A DNA stretch of 60,620 bases, from assembly GCA_005772955.1 (NCBI GenBank), contig SXID01000259.1:1-60620 (forward strand), given 5' to 3'. Below the pieces are notes generated by a model that saw only the letters and a program-made list of their open reading frames with translations, made no database searches and was not told the DNA's origin. Source of the stretch: Planctomycetia bacterium (GTDB lineage Bacteria > Planctomycetota > Planctomycetia > Gemmatales > Gemmataceae). Each line of letters begins with the position of its first letter. The first letter of the stretch is position 1. Made by a program: the position numbers and the translations under genes. Below, in pieces: positions 26,140-34,948 of this stretch.

Positions 26140-27123
26140 ATGCGAGCAACGTGCAGTCTGATCCGCCGCGAGTTTGCCGCGTACTTCACGGGGCCGATCG
26201 GGTACGTCGCGCTGTTCGGCTTCCTCGTGCTGAACGGGTTGCTGTTCTGGCTCGTGGTCGGATTGCTCACGGAGAAGGGGCCGCGCGGCATCGAGTACCC
26301 GATGCAGGTGATGCTCGGCGGGGCCGAAAATCCGCAAGATGTGCTCGTCGCGGGCGTGCTGTTCTGGGGTTTGTTCCCCGCGGTGACGGGCATCATCACG
26401 TCCAGGTTGATCGCGGAGGAACGCGGTACCGGCACCCTTGAATCGCTCCTCACCGCGCCGATACGCGACTGGCAGGTTGTGTTCGCCAAGTTCGTCGCGT
26501 GCTTTGCCTTCTACCTACTGCTGTGGAGTACCACGCTCGTTTACATCCCCGTGCTGGCGGACCTGAAGGCGGACTGGCAAGGGAACGTCACGCTCTTCGC
26601 GGCCATGCTTGTCGTTGGCATCCTGTTTATCGGGATGGCGAAACTCGGCTTCTGGTTTGCGTTGAACGGGCGGCTCGTGCTTCTGTTGGGAGTGAGCGGA
26701 GTAGCGCTCGCGGCCGCCGGCGGCTACCTGCACGCCACGTATGACGCGCGGCACCTCGTTCACCTCACCTGGAACATCGACGCGCGCCCGATCCTCACGT
26801 CGTATCTCGGCATGGTACTCGCCGGTGCGATGTTCCTCGCGCTCGGGTTGCTCGTCTCCAGTTGGGTGAAGAGTCAGTTGGTCGCGTGGATGCTGTCGCT
26901 GTTGCTCGGGCTGGGGTTCGTGCTGCCGGCGGCGCTGCGGTGGCAGGTCGATTCGGGGAGCGACTGGGACGCGCTGGTGTACTACCTCAGCGTGCCGGAA
27001 CACTTCCGCCGCGACTTCACCCGCGGCGTGATCGACACGCGCCCGCTCGTGCTGTACGTCACCGTCACGCTGTGCTGCCTGTACCTGACCGTGCGCAGCC
27101 TGGAGGCGCGACGACTGCGGTGA
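26140..27123 (+). CDS. ABC-2 type permease (GldF-like)
   Basis: A 327-aa membrane protein with about seven hydrophobic segments, the transmembrane subunit of the ABC system. Near residues 85-115 it has the family stretch GLFPAVTGIITSRLIAEER followed by GTGTLESLLTAP, typical of the GldF/NosY-like permeases that start with a cytoplasmic RREF element. It lies between the ATPase and the GldG-like gene and ends 65 bases before the latter. In the gliding-type systems these proteins export or support surface components; here the cargo is unknown. Confidence 0.88.
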   Translation: MRATCSLIRREFAAYFTGPIGYVALFGFLVLNGLLFWLVVGLLTEKGPRGIEYPMQVMLGGAENPQDVLVAGVLFWGLFPAVTGIITSRLIAEERGTGTLESLLTAPIRDWQVVFAKFVACFAFYLLLWSTTLVYIPVLADLKADWQGNVTLFAAMLVVGILFIGMAKLGFWFALNGRLVLLLGVSGVALAAAGGYLHATYDARHLVHLTWNIDARPILTSYLGMVLAGAMFLALGLLVSSWVKSQLVAWMLSLLLGLGFVLPAALRWQVDSGSDWDALVYYLSVPEHFRRDFTRGVIDTRPLVLYVTVTLCCLYLTVRSLEARRLR

Positions 27124-27188
27124 TGCAACGCTCGCATTCGGCTTGCAGCTAACCAAACACCCACCGAACACCGAACACCGAACACGCT

Positions 27189-29771
27189 ATGGCCGATACA
27201 CGCCAACGAACGACTTTGGGCAGCCGGTTCCGGTTCCTTGTCCGCGCACTGGGTCTGACCGGCCTCGCCGTGGTCGTGACCGGAGTCGCGCTCGCAGTGG
27301 CCTCGTTCCCGTCCGTCGATCTGAACTCGTGGGCCGGGTGGAAGACGATCCCCAACGTACTCGGGGCCGCAACCAAAGGCGCGCACGGCAGCCTCGCACA
27401 AGGGGCCGCGTGGGCGCTTGTCGCTGGTCTGGCCGCGGTCGTACTCGCGTTGCTCGTCGATGTCGTTGGGCTGCTCGCCGGCGCGAGCGGGCGCGCCGCG
27501 GCTGGCACCACCGCGACCGTCGGCGCGGTCGCCGCGATCGTCCTCCTCGTTCTGGTGAACTGCTACTCGTTCACTCACTCCGGGCGGTATGACTGCACCC
27601 GCGACCAGCGGTTCACACTGCCCCCGGAACTCGCCGCCGATCTGAGCAAGATTCGCGCGGCCGCACCGACCACGATCGTCGTTCACCAGACACACAACTT
27701 CGGGCGGCTCGCGCCCCATCGCGATTCGTACACGAAGGCCGCCGAGGAGAAGGTAACGGAGAAGGTGCGCGACCTCGTGGACCGGTTCCGCGAGTTCGGT
27801 CCGCAGTTCAAGGTGGTCGTGTTGGACACGGAAGCATTCGGTTACAAGGACCAACTCGACGCGCTCACGACGGACGCGCCGGAACTGAAAACCGCTATCG
27901 AAGCCGACCCGGAGAACGGCATCTTCTTCCACGCGAACAAGCGCGTGCAGCGGCTCTCTTTCAACGAGTTCATGCAACTCGACAAGACCGCGAGCAAGGA
28001 AGCCGACGGCGGGCGTGCCAACCTGGTGCTGCTGCCTCAGGGGATTGACGCGTTCGCGCGGCGCGTGCTCGCGGTACAAGAACGCCGCCCGAAGGTCGCG
28101 GTGTGCGTCGTTCACGAGGCGCTGGGTACGACGCGGGGCGACGGCTGGCGCGCACGGTACGGCATGGTCGGGTTGCGGAAGGCGCTCACCGACGCCGGGT
28201 TCGACGTCACGGACATCGTGCTGAAGAAGTGGGGAACGCCCGGCGGCCCGAAACCGGCCGCGGACACCGCCGAAGAGAGTACGCTTGAGCGACTGGAAGC
28301 GGAACTTCGGAGCGCGAACGCGACCCTTCGTTCGGCCCGCGCCGAGCGCAACGTGCGCGACGCCGACACCAAGAAAATCGCGGAGGCGAAGGGGAAGCCC
28401 TGGGCCGAGCGGGTACTCGCGTACTCCGACTATGTGGTCGGCACTCCGCCCGAAGACTTCGAGCCGCAGATCCTCGAAGTTGTTGAGAAACTGACCAAGC
28501 GCGCACGGGAACGGTTCACCGAAGCGGAGCGGAACCAGAAGGAACTTGAAAAGCGACTGGTCGAAAATCTGAAGGACGAGCGGCACCTGCAGTACCGCCG
28601 GATGACGGACGTGTCCGCCAAACTGACGAAGCAACTGGCTGATGTGGACCTGCTCATCGTCTCGCGGTTCACTACCGAGGACGCGCTCGAAGGGCAGGAG
28701 ATCGACCCCGAACTGCACTCGCTGAGTGCGGAACAGGCGCAGGTCGCCAAGGAATTCATGAAGCAGGGCAAGCCCGTGCTCGCGTGCCTCGGACCGATCT
28801 CGCCGCAATTCGCACCCGAACAGGGAGAGTCGTTACCCGAGTTCAACGCGCGGGTGAACAAAGAACTGAGCACATCGCTGACCGCGCAGCCGGAAGAGCT
28901 TGAGAAGTTGCTCACCGATCGCGGGATCGTACTTGGCCGCACGGTGGTTCTGTTCGACGGGGAGACCAAATCTCTCACGTCCGACCGGTTCGGGAGCGGC
29001 CCGGTCGAGGTGCCGCCCCTGACGTTCACCGAATCGCCCGCGGCCGACGCGAAGCTCAAGCCCAACCCGATTGCGAACGCGGTCCGGCTGACCGGGCGCA
29101 CCGCCGAGAACGCGCTTGAACTCCGGTTCCGTGCCGTGCGCCCGGTCTCGTTGACCCCGGCCGCGCAGGCGCGGCAACCGTTCGCGGCGGAACTCGTGCA
29201 GACCGCGCCCAACAGTTGGAACGAACTGCGCCCGTTCCCACTGATTCTGCCACGCGGCCAGCGCCGCATTTTGGTGTATGCCCCGGAGTTCGACCCGCCC
29301 GCGAAAGGCGACGCGGGCAAGGGCACGAGCGACGAGGAGAAACGCGGTCCGTTCACCATCGGCGTGGCTGTCGAGAACAAGATTCCCGCGTCGTGGGTGT
29401 ACGAGGACTACGAATCGCGACAGTTGGCCGCAGTCCTCAATCCGTTCGACACCGCTGCCGCGCTGGGCTTGATGCAAGCCGCCGAGCACGGCGACCGGCC
29501 AACGCAGCGGACGGTCGTGTTCGGCAGCGGCCACGTGTTCGGCGGCCCGGAACTGAAACCGGCGCAGGAGAAGTTACTGCTTCACACGGTCAACTGGCTG
29601 ACCGCGCGCGAAGACCGGTTGCCCAAGTCCGAGTTGCCCGCGTGGCAGTACCCGCGGGTCGCGATGTCGGAGAGCGAGAAAACCCTGTGGCGCTGGGGCG
29701 CCGCTGTCGGGATGCCGCTGGTCGCGGCCTACGCGGGGTTGCTTGCGATGATGCGCCGCCGGATGCGCTGA
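27189..29771 (+). CDS. GldG-like ABC-associated membrane protein
   Basis: An 860-aa protein with three membrane helices near the N-terminus (about 20-130), a large extracytoplasmic part, and one helix at the C-terminus just before MMRRRMR. After the third helix it has RYDCTRDQRFTLP, the GldG-type pattern preceding the substrate-binding-like domain (DUF7088/GldG). The middle (about 370-480) is charged and helical, probably coiled coil. It completes the GldA-F-G-like unit. Longer than typical GldG (about 550 aa) because of inserted regions. Confidence 0.82.
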   Translation: MADTRQRTTLGSRFRFLVRALGLTGLAVVVTGVALAVASFPSVDLNSWAGWKTIPNVLGAATKGAHGSLAQGAAWALVAGLAAVVLALLVDVVGLLAGASGRAAAGTTATVGAVAAIVLLVLVNCYSFTHSGRYDCTRDQRFTLPPELAADLSKIRAAAPTTIVVHQTHNFGRLAPHRDSYTKAAEEKVTEKVRDLVDRFREFGPQFKVVVLDTEAFGYKDQLDALTTDAPELKTAIEADPENGIFFHANKRVQRLSFNEFMQLDKTASKEADGGRANLVLLPQGIDAFARRVLAVQERRPKVAVCVVHEALGTTRGDGWRARYGMVGLRKALTDAGFDVTDIVLKKWGTPGGPKPAADTAEESTLERLEAELRSANATLRSARAERNVRDADTKKIAEAKGKPWAERVLAYSDYVVGTPPEDFEPQILEVVEKLTKRARERFTEAERNQKELEKRLVENLKDERHLQYRRMTDVSAKLTKQLADVDLLIVSRFTTEDALEGQEIDPELHSLSAEQAQVAKEFMKQGKPVLACLGPISPQFAPEQGESLPEFNARVNKELSTSLTAQPEELEKLLTDRGIVLGRTVVLFDGETKSLTSDRFGSGPVEVPPLTFTESPAADAKLKPNPIANAVRLTGRTAENALELRFRAVRPVSLTPAAQARQPFAAELVQTAPNSWNELRPFPLILPRGQRRILVYAPEFDPPAKGDAGKGTSDEEKRGPFTIGVAVENKIPASWVYEDYESRQLAAVLNPFDTAAALGLMQAAEHGDRPTQRTVVFGSGHVFGGPELKPAQEKLLLHTVNWLTAREDRLPKSELPAWQYPRVAMSESEKTLWRWGAAVGMPLVAAYAGLLAMMRRRMR

Positions 29772-29816
29772 GCCGGGCCTTATGCCGGGTGGAGCGCGCT
29801 GGTTTGATCGTCGTCA

Positions 29817-29896
29817 TCACGCTCCGCGTGATGTGGCGTGAGGAGGCTCACGCGGAACCACTTGCGACGCGAAGACCTCACGCGGAGCGTGAGGAC
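29817..29896. repeat. Pair of GCTCCGCGTGA-type palindromes
   Basis: TCACGCTCCGCGTGA at 29817-29831 and CCTCACGCGGAGCGTGAGG at about 29878-29896 are each palindromic and share the same core in opposite orientation. They are intergenic, after the GldG-like gene. Confidence 0.55.
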
Positions 29897-30017
29897 TACG
29901 ATGAAGAACACTTCTTTTTCCCGTTTTCGCTTCAGACCGACCGACATCTGCCGTTCACACGCGGCGCGGTATACCCATCTCACTTCCCCATCAACCCTAT
30001 TTCAAACAGAGAAAGCC

Positions 30018-30710
30018 ATGTCTGTGAAGTTCATGAAACCCGTGCTGAACGTCGTACTGGTGGACGTGAACGCGGCCGTTGTGCGGGCGTGGCGGGCCGC
30101 GTTCGCCGACACACCAGAAGTCGAGATCACACACGGTTCAATGCTGGCGCAAACGGTCGATGCCTGGGTCACACCAACCAACTCCAGCGGCCAGATGGAC
30201 GGCGGCCTGGACGCCGTCATCAAGCGGTTCCTCGGTTCCCAGATCGAGCGCCGCGTTCAGGCCGAGATCGGCAAACGCTTCAACGGGTCGATGCCGATCG
30301 GCGCTGCGACCTGCGTCTCGACCGACGCGGAACTCCCGAAGTACCTCATCTCAGCGCCCACCATGGTGACCTCGTCAGAGAACGTCAGCAACACGTTCAA
30401 CGTGGCGCTGGCTTGTGCGGCGGCGTTCCAGGCGATCCACCAGCAGAACGCGCGAATCCCGGCCAGCATCACGTCGGTCGCGATTCCGGGGCTGGGTGCC
30501 GCGACCGGGCGCGTCCCGCCGCGGGTGTGCGCGAACCTGATGTGGACCGGTTACACGCTGTTCAACGACCACGACTTCCACAACTTCGACTCGCTGCGCG
30601 AAACGCTGGATGAGCAACTCGGTGCGATCGGCCCGCGTCTGGAGCGCGACCGAGTGCGTGTGAAACCGCCCGAGATGATCGAGGAACACACCGACGGCTG
30701 CTGCCACTGA
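30018..30710 (+). CDS. Macro-domain protein
   Basis: A 230-aa protein with a macro domain, a fold that binds or hydrolyses ADP-ribose derivatives. The signature AWVTPTNSSGQMDGGLDAVI is present, with the later FNVALACAAAFQAI strand-helix; this variant of the binding loops is typical of phage-tail-associated and stand-alone bacterial macro proteins, so the ligand is uncertain. The protein ends in a short tail finishing with Cys-Cys-His, which might bind metal. The ATG at 30018 is preceded by AGAGAAAG. No ADP-ribosyltransferase partner is seen next to it. Confidence 0.85.
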   Translation: MSVKFMKPVLNVVLVDVNAAVVRAWRAAFADTPEVEITHGSMLAQTVDAWVTPTNSSGQMDGGLDAVIKRFLGSQIERRVQAEIGKRFNGSMPIGAATCVSTDAELPKYLISAPTMVTSSENVSNTFNVALACAAAFQAIHQQNARIPASITSVAIPGLGAATGRVPPRVCANLMWTGYTLFNDHDFHNFDSLRETLDEQLGAIGPRLERDRVRVKPPEMIEEHTDGCCH

Positions 30711-30729
30711 GATACGAGTGCCAGTTATC

Positions 30730-30793
30730 GCGTAGGCCCCGCTGGGGCCGTGCTTTTCCTTGGTGGGAAACACGGCCCCGGCGGGGCCTACGC
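30730..30793. repeat. 23-bp-arm palindrome between macro-domain gene and fabH
   Basis: Arms 30730-30752 and 30771-30793 match at 22 of 23 positions around an 18-base loop that can also pair internally. It lies between two convergent genes (macro-domain gene on plus, fabH on minus) and could act as a bidirectional transcript end, though no clear T-run follows. Confidence 0.7.
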
Positions 30794-30813
30794 TTAACTG
30801 TTGTTGAAGTGAT

Positions 30814-31815
30814 TCAAAGGGTGACGAGCGCGCTGCTCCAGGTGAGACCGCCCCCGAAGGCGACGAGCAACACCGTGTCGCCAGCCTTGCAGCGGCCGGT
30901 TCGCAGTGCTTCGTCCAGCGCGATGGGGACGCTCGCGGCCGACGTGTTCCCGTACCTGTCCAGATTCACCATCACCTTATCCGCCGGGAACCCGCTCGTC
31001 TCAATCGCCGCGTCGATGATTCGCTGGTTCACCTGATGCGGAATCAGCACCTCGATCCCGTTGAGGCCGAGTTCGCGCGCGTCTATTTCCGCTTGCTCGA
31101 TCAACTCCACCATGCGAGTCACTGCGAACCGGAAGACTTCGCGCCCGCTGATCCGCATGTGTTCTAACCGCTGAACCTGCGGCGGGCCGGGCGGCGGTAC
31201 CGGGGTGACGCGGCTCGGCACCTGAATCAGTTCCTGACGCGCACCGTCGGAATAGAGCCGGACCTTGCGAACACCCGTGTTCACCACTTGTGTGCCGCTG
31301 AGAACCACGGCCCCGGCCCCGTCGCCGAACAGGATGCACGAGTTGCGGTCGGTGAAGTCGATGATGCGTGTCAGCACCTCCGCGCCGATCACGAGCGCGT
31401 GCCTGACTGCGCCCGTGCGGATGAACTGCGAACCAACCGAGAGGGCATACAGGAAGCCCGAACACGCAGCGGCAATGTCGAACGCCGGGATCGGCCGGCA
31501 GCCGAGAGCGGTCTGGATGAGGTTGGCGGTCGCGGGGCACATCAGATCGGGTGTGACGGTCGCACAGACGATGAGATCGATGTCCTCCGGGTTCAGCCCG
31601 GCGGACTCGATCGCATTTCGCGCGGCGTTCGCGCCGAGCGAGGCAGACGTTTCGCCCAACCCCGCGAACCGGCGCTCGCGGATCCCGGTACGCGTGCGGA
31701 TCCACTCGTCCGATGTGTCGAGGTTCAGTACGTCGGTAAATTCTTCATTGGGGACTACGCGAGCGGGCAGGCAACTACCTGTCCCGCGGAGGGCAACCCC
31801 GAGCAGTTGGGTCAT
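30814..31815 (-). CDS. fabH: 3-oxoacyl-ACP synthase III
   Basis: FabH condenses acetyl-CoA with malonyl-ACP to start fatty acid synthesis. The Cys-His-Asn triad is visible: C118 in DIAAACSGF, H260 in LIPHQVNQR and N290 in RYGNTSAASV. The length of 333 aa and the C-terminal AFGGGLTWSSAL (glycine-rich) are as expected. No other fab gene is adjacent, so it may be a stand-alone copy. Confidence 0.95.
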   Translation of the reverse strand: MTQLLGVALRGTGSCLPARVVPNEEFTDVLNLDTSDEWIRTRTGIRERRFAGLGETSASLGANAARNAIESAGLNPEDIDLIVCATVTPDLMCPATANLIQTALGCRPIPAFDIAAACSGFLYALSVGSQFIRTGAVRHALVIGAEVLTRIIDFTDRNSCILFGDGAGAVVLSGTQVVNTGVRKVRLYSDGARQELIQVPSRVTPVPPPGPPQVQRLEHMRISGREVFRFAVTRMVELIEQAEIDARELGLNGIEVLIPHQVNQRIIDAAIETSGFPADKVMVNLDRYGNTSAASVPIALDEALRTGRCKAGDTVLLVAFGGGLTWSSALVTL

Positions 31816-31973
31816 CGCGGAACCACGGTTAACGGCGTCGACTCGGCCACAAGTAGGCCGGGTGATCTAGGTAGCAAAATTCCGGGTGCGCTGCCAGTTG
31901 CGGCGCACGGGCAGTTGTGGAGTTTCACTGGCGCGGTATCATCTTATCTTATCGACACCAGAGAAGGGTAAGC

Positions 31974-32408
31974 GTGAGCGATAAGTTGCAAGGTGACGCG
32001 GGCGAACCTTGGTACGCCGAAGGGCTGGCGTTCGAATGTACCCAGTGCGGAAACTGCTGCACCGGTGCGCCCGGGTTTGTGTGGATCACCGATGAGGAAC
32101 TCGCGTCGCTCGCCGCGTTCCTTGGCCAACCGCTCGATGAGGTCCGCGACCTGTATACCCGCAAGGCACGCGGGCGTCGCACAATCCGCGAAAAGGGCAA
32201 CGGCGATTGCGTCTTCTATGACCGTGCGAAGGGCTGCACCGTGTATCGCGTGCGGCCGGCGCAGTGCCGCACGTGGCCGTTCTGGGACAGCAACGTCGGA
32301 ACGCCCGAAGACTGGAAACACGCCTGCGAAGCGTGCCCCGGTGCGGGGAAGGGCGACGTGATCCCGGTCGAGGAAATCTCCCGCCGACTCAAGGTCATCA
32401 AGATCTGA
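31974..32408 (+). CDS. YkgJ-family cysteine-cluster protein
   Basis: A 144-aa protein with the CxxCxxCC cluster of the YkgJ/UPF0153 family (C22, C25, C28, C29) plus later cysteines in GDCVFYDRAKGC, PAQCRTWPFW and HACEACPGAG. The cysteines probably bind Zn or an Fe-S cluster; the function of the family is not settled. It starts at GTG 31974 with GAGAAGGG upstream. A second, different cysteine-cluster protein follows 72 bases downstream. Confidence 0.82.
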   Translation: MSDKLQGDAGEPWYAEGLAFECTQCGNCCTGAPGFVWITDEELASLAAFLGQPLDEVRDLYTRKARGRRTIREKGNGDCVFYDRAKGCTVYRVRPAQCRTWPFWDSNVGTPEDWKHACEACPGAGKGDVIPVEEISRRLKVIKI

Positions 32409-32480
32409 AAGCCTCACCGAGTACCCGCTCAATTACCGAACTGGGCGCGGCAAGAAGAAGTAAAAGTATTCAGGTGCCTC

Positions 32481-32975
32481 GTGACCGATGACGTGCGGAA
32501 GGACGTGCTCGCGGTGTACGCCACTGCGGACGCGGCCGTGGGCGCCGTCGCACCGCGCTGCGACGCCTCCGGACGCTGCTGCCGGTTTACCGAGTACGAG
32601 CACACGCTCTTCATCAGCGCGTTCGAGGCCGAGATTCTGCTCGACAACGCCCCGTTTTACGAACAACCTGTATCGCGCGACGGGTGTCCTTTCCAGATTG
32701 AAGGCCTCTGCACCGCGCGCGACACGCGCCCTCTCGGGTGCCGCATCTACTTCTGCGACGCGAACTATCAGGCACGCATGGCGGAGATCACGGAAGAATC
32801 GCTCGCGAAACTGAAGCAAATCGCGGACGCGCACGGCACCGGTTGGCACTACGCACCCCTGCATCACTTCCTCGACGCGCCGCGCGCGGCGCGGCCAAAC
32901 GATCACGTCGGCGATAGCATGACACCGCCCGCGACACGGGTGCCGCTACCCGTCGTTCATCACTCCGGGGGCTGA
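32481..32975 (+). CDS. Second cysteine-cluster protein, YkgJ-like
   Basis: A 164-aa protein beginning at GTG 32481. It has CDASGRCCRF (C27, C33, C34), then CPFQIEGLCTARDTRPLGC and FCD, a pattern related to but looser than the YkgJ cluster next door. It is likely a distant paralogue binding the same kind of metal centre. The last 30 residues are Pro-rich and poorly conserved-looking. Likely co-transcribed with the gene at 31974. Confidence 0.75.
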   Translation: MTDDVRKDVLAVYATADAAVGAVAPRCDASGRCCRFTEYEHTLFISAFEAEILLDNAPFYEQPVSRDGCPFQIEGLCTARDTRPLGCRIYFCDANYQARMAEITEESLAKLKQIADAHGTGWHYAPLHHFLDAPRAARPNDHVGDSMTPPATRVPLPVVHHSGG

Positions 32976-33002
32976 TGCCGCCCGGCTCGCCAGGAGATTC
33001 GC

Positions 33003-34235
33003 ATGTTCCGCTTCCTTGCTGCTTCTCTCCTCACACTCACGCTCACACTTTCACTCTCCGCTGCTGACTGGCCGCAGTTCCTCGGGCCGAACCGCGACAA
33101 CAGCACGAGCGAACCGGTCGCCGCTTGGAAAGGCGACCTCAAGCCAATCTGGACGAAGCCGGTCGGCGAATCGCACAGTTCGCCCGTCGTGGTCGGGGGG
33201 GTCGTGTATGCGTTCTACCAGCCAAAGGGGAAGAACGCCGACGCGCTGGCCGCGTTCGACGCGAAGACCGGCGAACGGAAGTGGGAGAAAAGCTACGACC
33301 GGACGGAGTTCAAGCCGCTGTTCGGCAACGGGCCGCGCGGCACGCCGTCCGTCAGCGGCGGCAAGGTATTCACCTACGGCGGAACCGGGATCGCCGCGTG
33401 CTGGGACGCGAAGACCGGTGCGATCGACTGGAAAGTGGACACGCTCAAGGAGTTCGGCGCGAAGAACCTGTTCTTCGGCGTGTCCACCTCGCCACTCGTC
33501 GTTGGCGAGACGGTGGTGCTGATGGTCGGCGGGAAGGGCGCGGGCATGGTCGCGTTGGAAGCGAAGACCGGCAAGACCGCGTGGCAGGCGACCGACGAAC
33601 CGGCCAGTTACGCGTCGCCGGTCCAAGCGGGCAAGCAACTCGTCGTGCTCACCGGTGCGAACCTGCTTGGCTTGTCAGTGAAAGGCGAGAAACTGTGGAG
33701 CGTCCCGTTCGAGGGGAAGGTCGGGAACCTGATCGAGTCGTCGGCCACGCCGCTGGTGGTTGGCGACATGGTCATCGGGAGCACAATCACCGGCGGCGCG
33801 ATTGGGTTGAAGGTGACCGAGAAGGACGGCAAGTATGCGACCGAGAAGGCGTGGTTCAACAAGGCGCTGAACTGCTACTTCTCCACCCCACTGGTGGTCG
33901 GCGAGCACCTGTACATGATCAACGGCGGGGCGTCGTTCACCAACCCGCAGATCGTGCTGCGGTGCGTCGAGTTGAAGACGGGGAAGGTATTGTGGGAGAA
34001 GAAGGACGTGGGCAAGTACCACGCGGCGGTCCTCCGGTGCGGCTCGGCGGGCAAGGAGCAACTCCTGATGCTCGACGACACCGGGTTCCTCACACTGTTT
34101 GAGGCAAACGCGAAAGAGTTCAAGGAACTCGCCCGGTCGAAGGTGTGCGGCAACACCTGGGCGCACCCGGCGCTTTTGGACGGTAAGTTGTACCTGCGCG
34201 ACGAGAAAGACCTGATGTGCTTTGAATTGAAGTAG
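33003..34235 (+). CDS. Exported PQQ-like beta-propeller protein
   Basis: A 410-aa protein with a signal peptide (about 1-20) followed by ADWPQFLGPNRDN, the usual start of planctomycete outer-membrane-assembly (BamB-like)/PQQ-repeat propellers. Repeated units such as ALAAFDAKTGERKW and GTGIAACWDAKTGAIDW give about seven blades. There are no PQQ-dehydrogenase active-site motifs, so it is probably a binding or scaffold protein and not an enzyme. Sited between the cysteine-cluster pair and a small membrane protein. Confidence 0.86.
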   Translation: MFRFLAASLLTLTLTLSLSAADWPQFLGPNRDNSTSEPVAAWKGDLKPIWTKPVGESHSSPVVVGGVVYAFYQPKGKNADALAAFDAKTGERKWEKSYDRTEFKPLFGNGPRGTPSVSGGKVFTYGGTGIAACWDAKTGAIDWKVDTLKEFGAKNLFFGVSTSPLVVGETVVLMVGGKGAGMVALEAKTGKTAWQATDEPASYASPVQAGKQLVVLTGANLLGLSVKGEKLWSVPFEGKVGNLIESSATPLVVGDMVIGSTITGGAIGLKVTEKDGKYATEKAWFNKALNCYFSTPLVVGEHLYMINGGASFTNPQIVLRCVELKTGKVLWEKKDVGKYHAAVLRCGSAGKEQLLMLDDTGFLTLFEANAKEFKELARSKVCGNTWAHPALLDGKLYLRDEKDLMCFELK

Positions 34236-34334
34236 GTACCGCTTGTCGAGCGGCACGCTTCTGCTTCGTATCGCAACACCAGTTGCGTAGCCGCCCGCCC
34301 AGGTAAGGCGGGTCTACCGAAAACAGGTGCCACC

Positions 34335-34892
34335 GTGACCGGCGGTCTGATCCTCGCGGCGGGTCTGGTGCTGGTCGGACTGGCGACGGCTGTTCGCCAG
34401 CGTCGGGTACTGCGCACGATCGCCGACGAACCATTTCTTCCGGCCGAGGACCGTGCGTACCGGCGCGGGCAGGCCCGTCGGCGAGCGGCCACGTCCGGGT
34501 TGCTCGTCCTCATTGGCGGGTTGATCACCGGCTACTACCTGTCCGGCATGGATGCGCGCATGGACGCCATCCCGGAACGCGACAAGGTCGGTGCCGCGCC
34601 CGACGCCGAACCCAACCCCCAGGCCGACTCGGACCGACAGTTCACAAAACTCGTCGGCTTCTACTGGATCGCGGTGATGGGACTGGTGTTCCTGGCCGTG
34701 TGCCTCGCGGTCACCGACTTCTGGGCGACACGCAAATACTGGATGGCACGCTACAAGGAACTGAAGACCGATCACGAAGCTAAACTGCAACGCGACCTTG
34801 CGGTGTATCGGCAGCAGAAGTTGAACGCGCGCGTACCGGGTTTGAAGCCGCCCGCTGCGGACGACACCGCGACCGACGAACCGCCGGTGTGA
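34335..34892 (+). CDS. Two-helix membrane protein, unknown
   Basis: A 185-aa protein with an N-terminal hydrophobic stretch, a second helix at about 55-70 and a third at about 105-130, and charged loops and tail. I recognise no family. It starts at GTG 34335. The cytoplasmic tail (about 135-165) is Lys/Glu-rich and may be helical. It follows the propeller gene by about 100 bases with a GC-rich hairpin between them. Confidence 0.65.
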   Translation: MTGGLILAAGLVLVGLATAVRQRRVLRTIADEPFLPAEDRAYRRGQARRRAATSGLLVLIGGLITGYYLSGMDARMDAIPERDKVGAAPDAEPNPQADSDRQFTKLVGFYWIAVMGLVFLAVCLAVTDFWATRKYWMARYKELKTDHEAKLQRDLAVYRQQKLNARVPGLKPPAADDTATDEPPV

Positions 34893-34948
34893 GGCAAGGG
34901 CGTGAAGATAATCTCCCGGAAGGCAGACGGGACGCCTGCACCACAAGA

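Noticed and set aside
26982-28808. 608-codon minus-strand frame opposite the GldG-like gene
   Set aside because: Overlaps a coherent membrane protein on the plus strand and has Arg/Gly-rich shadow composition.
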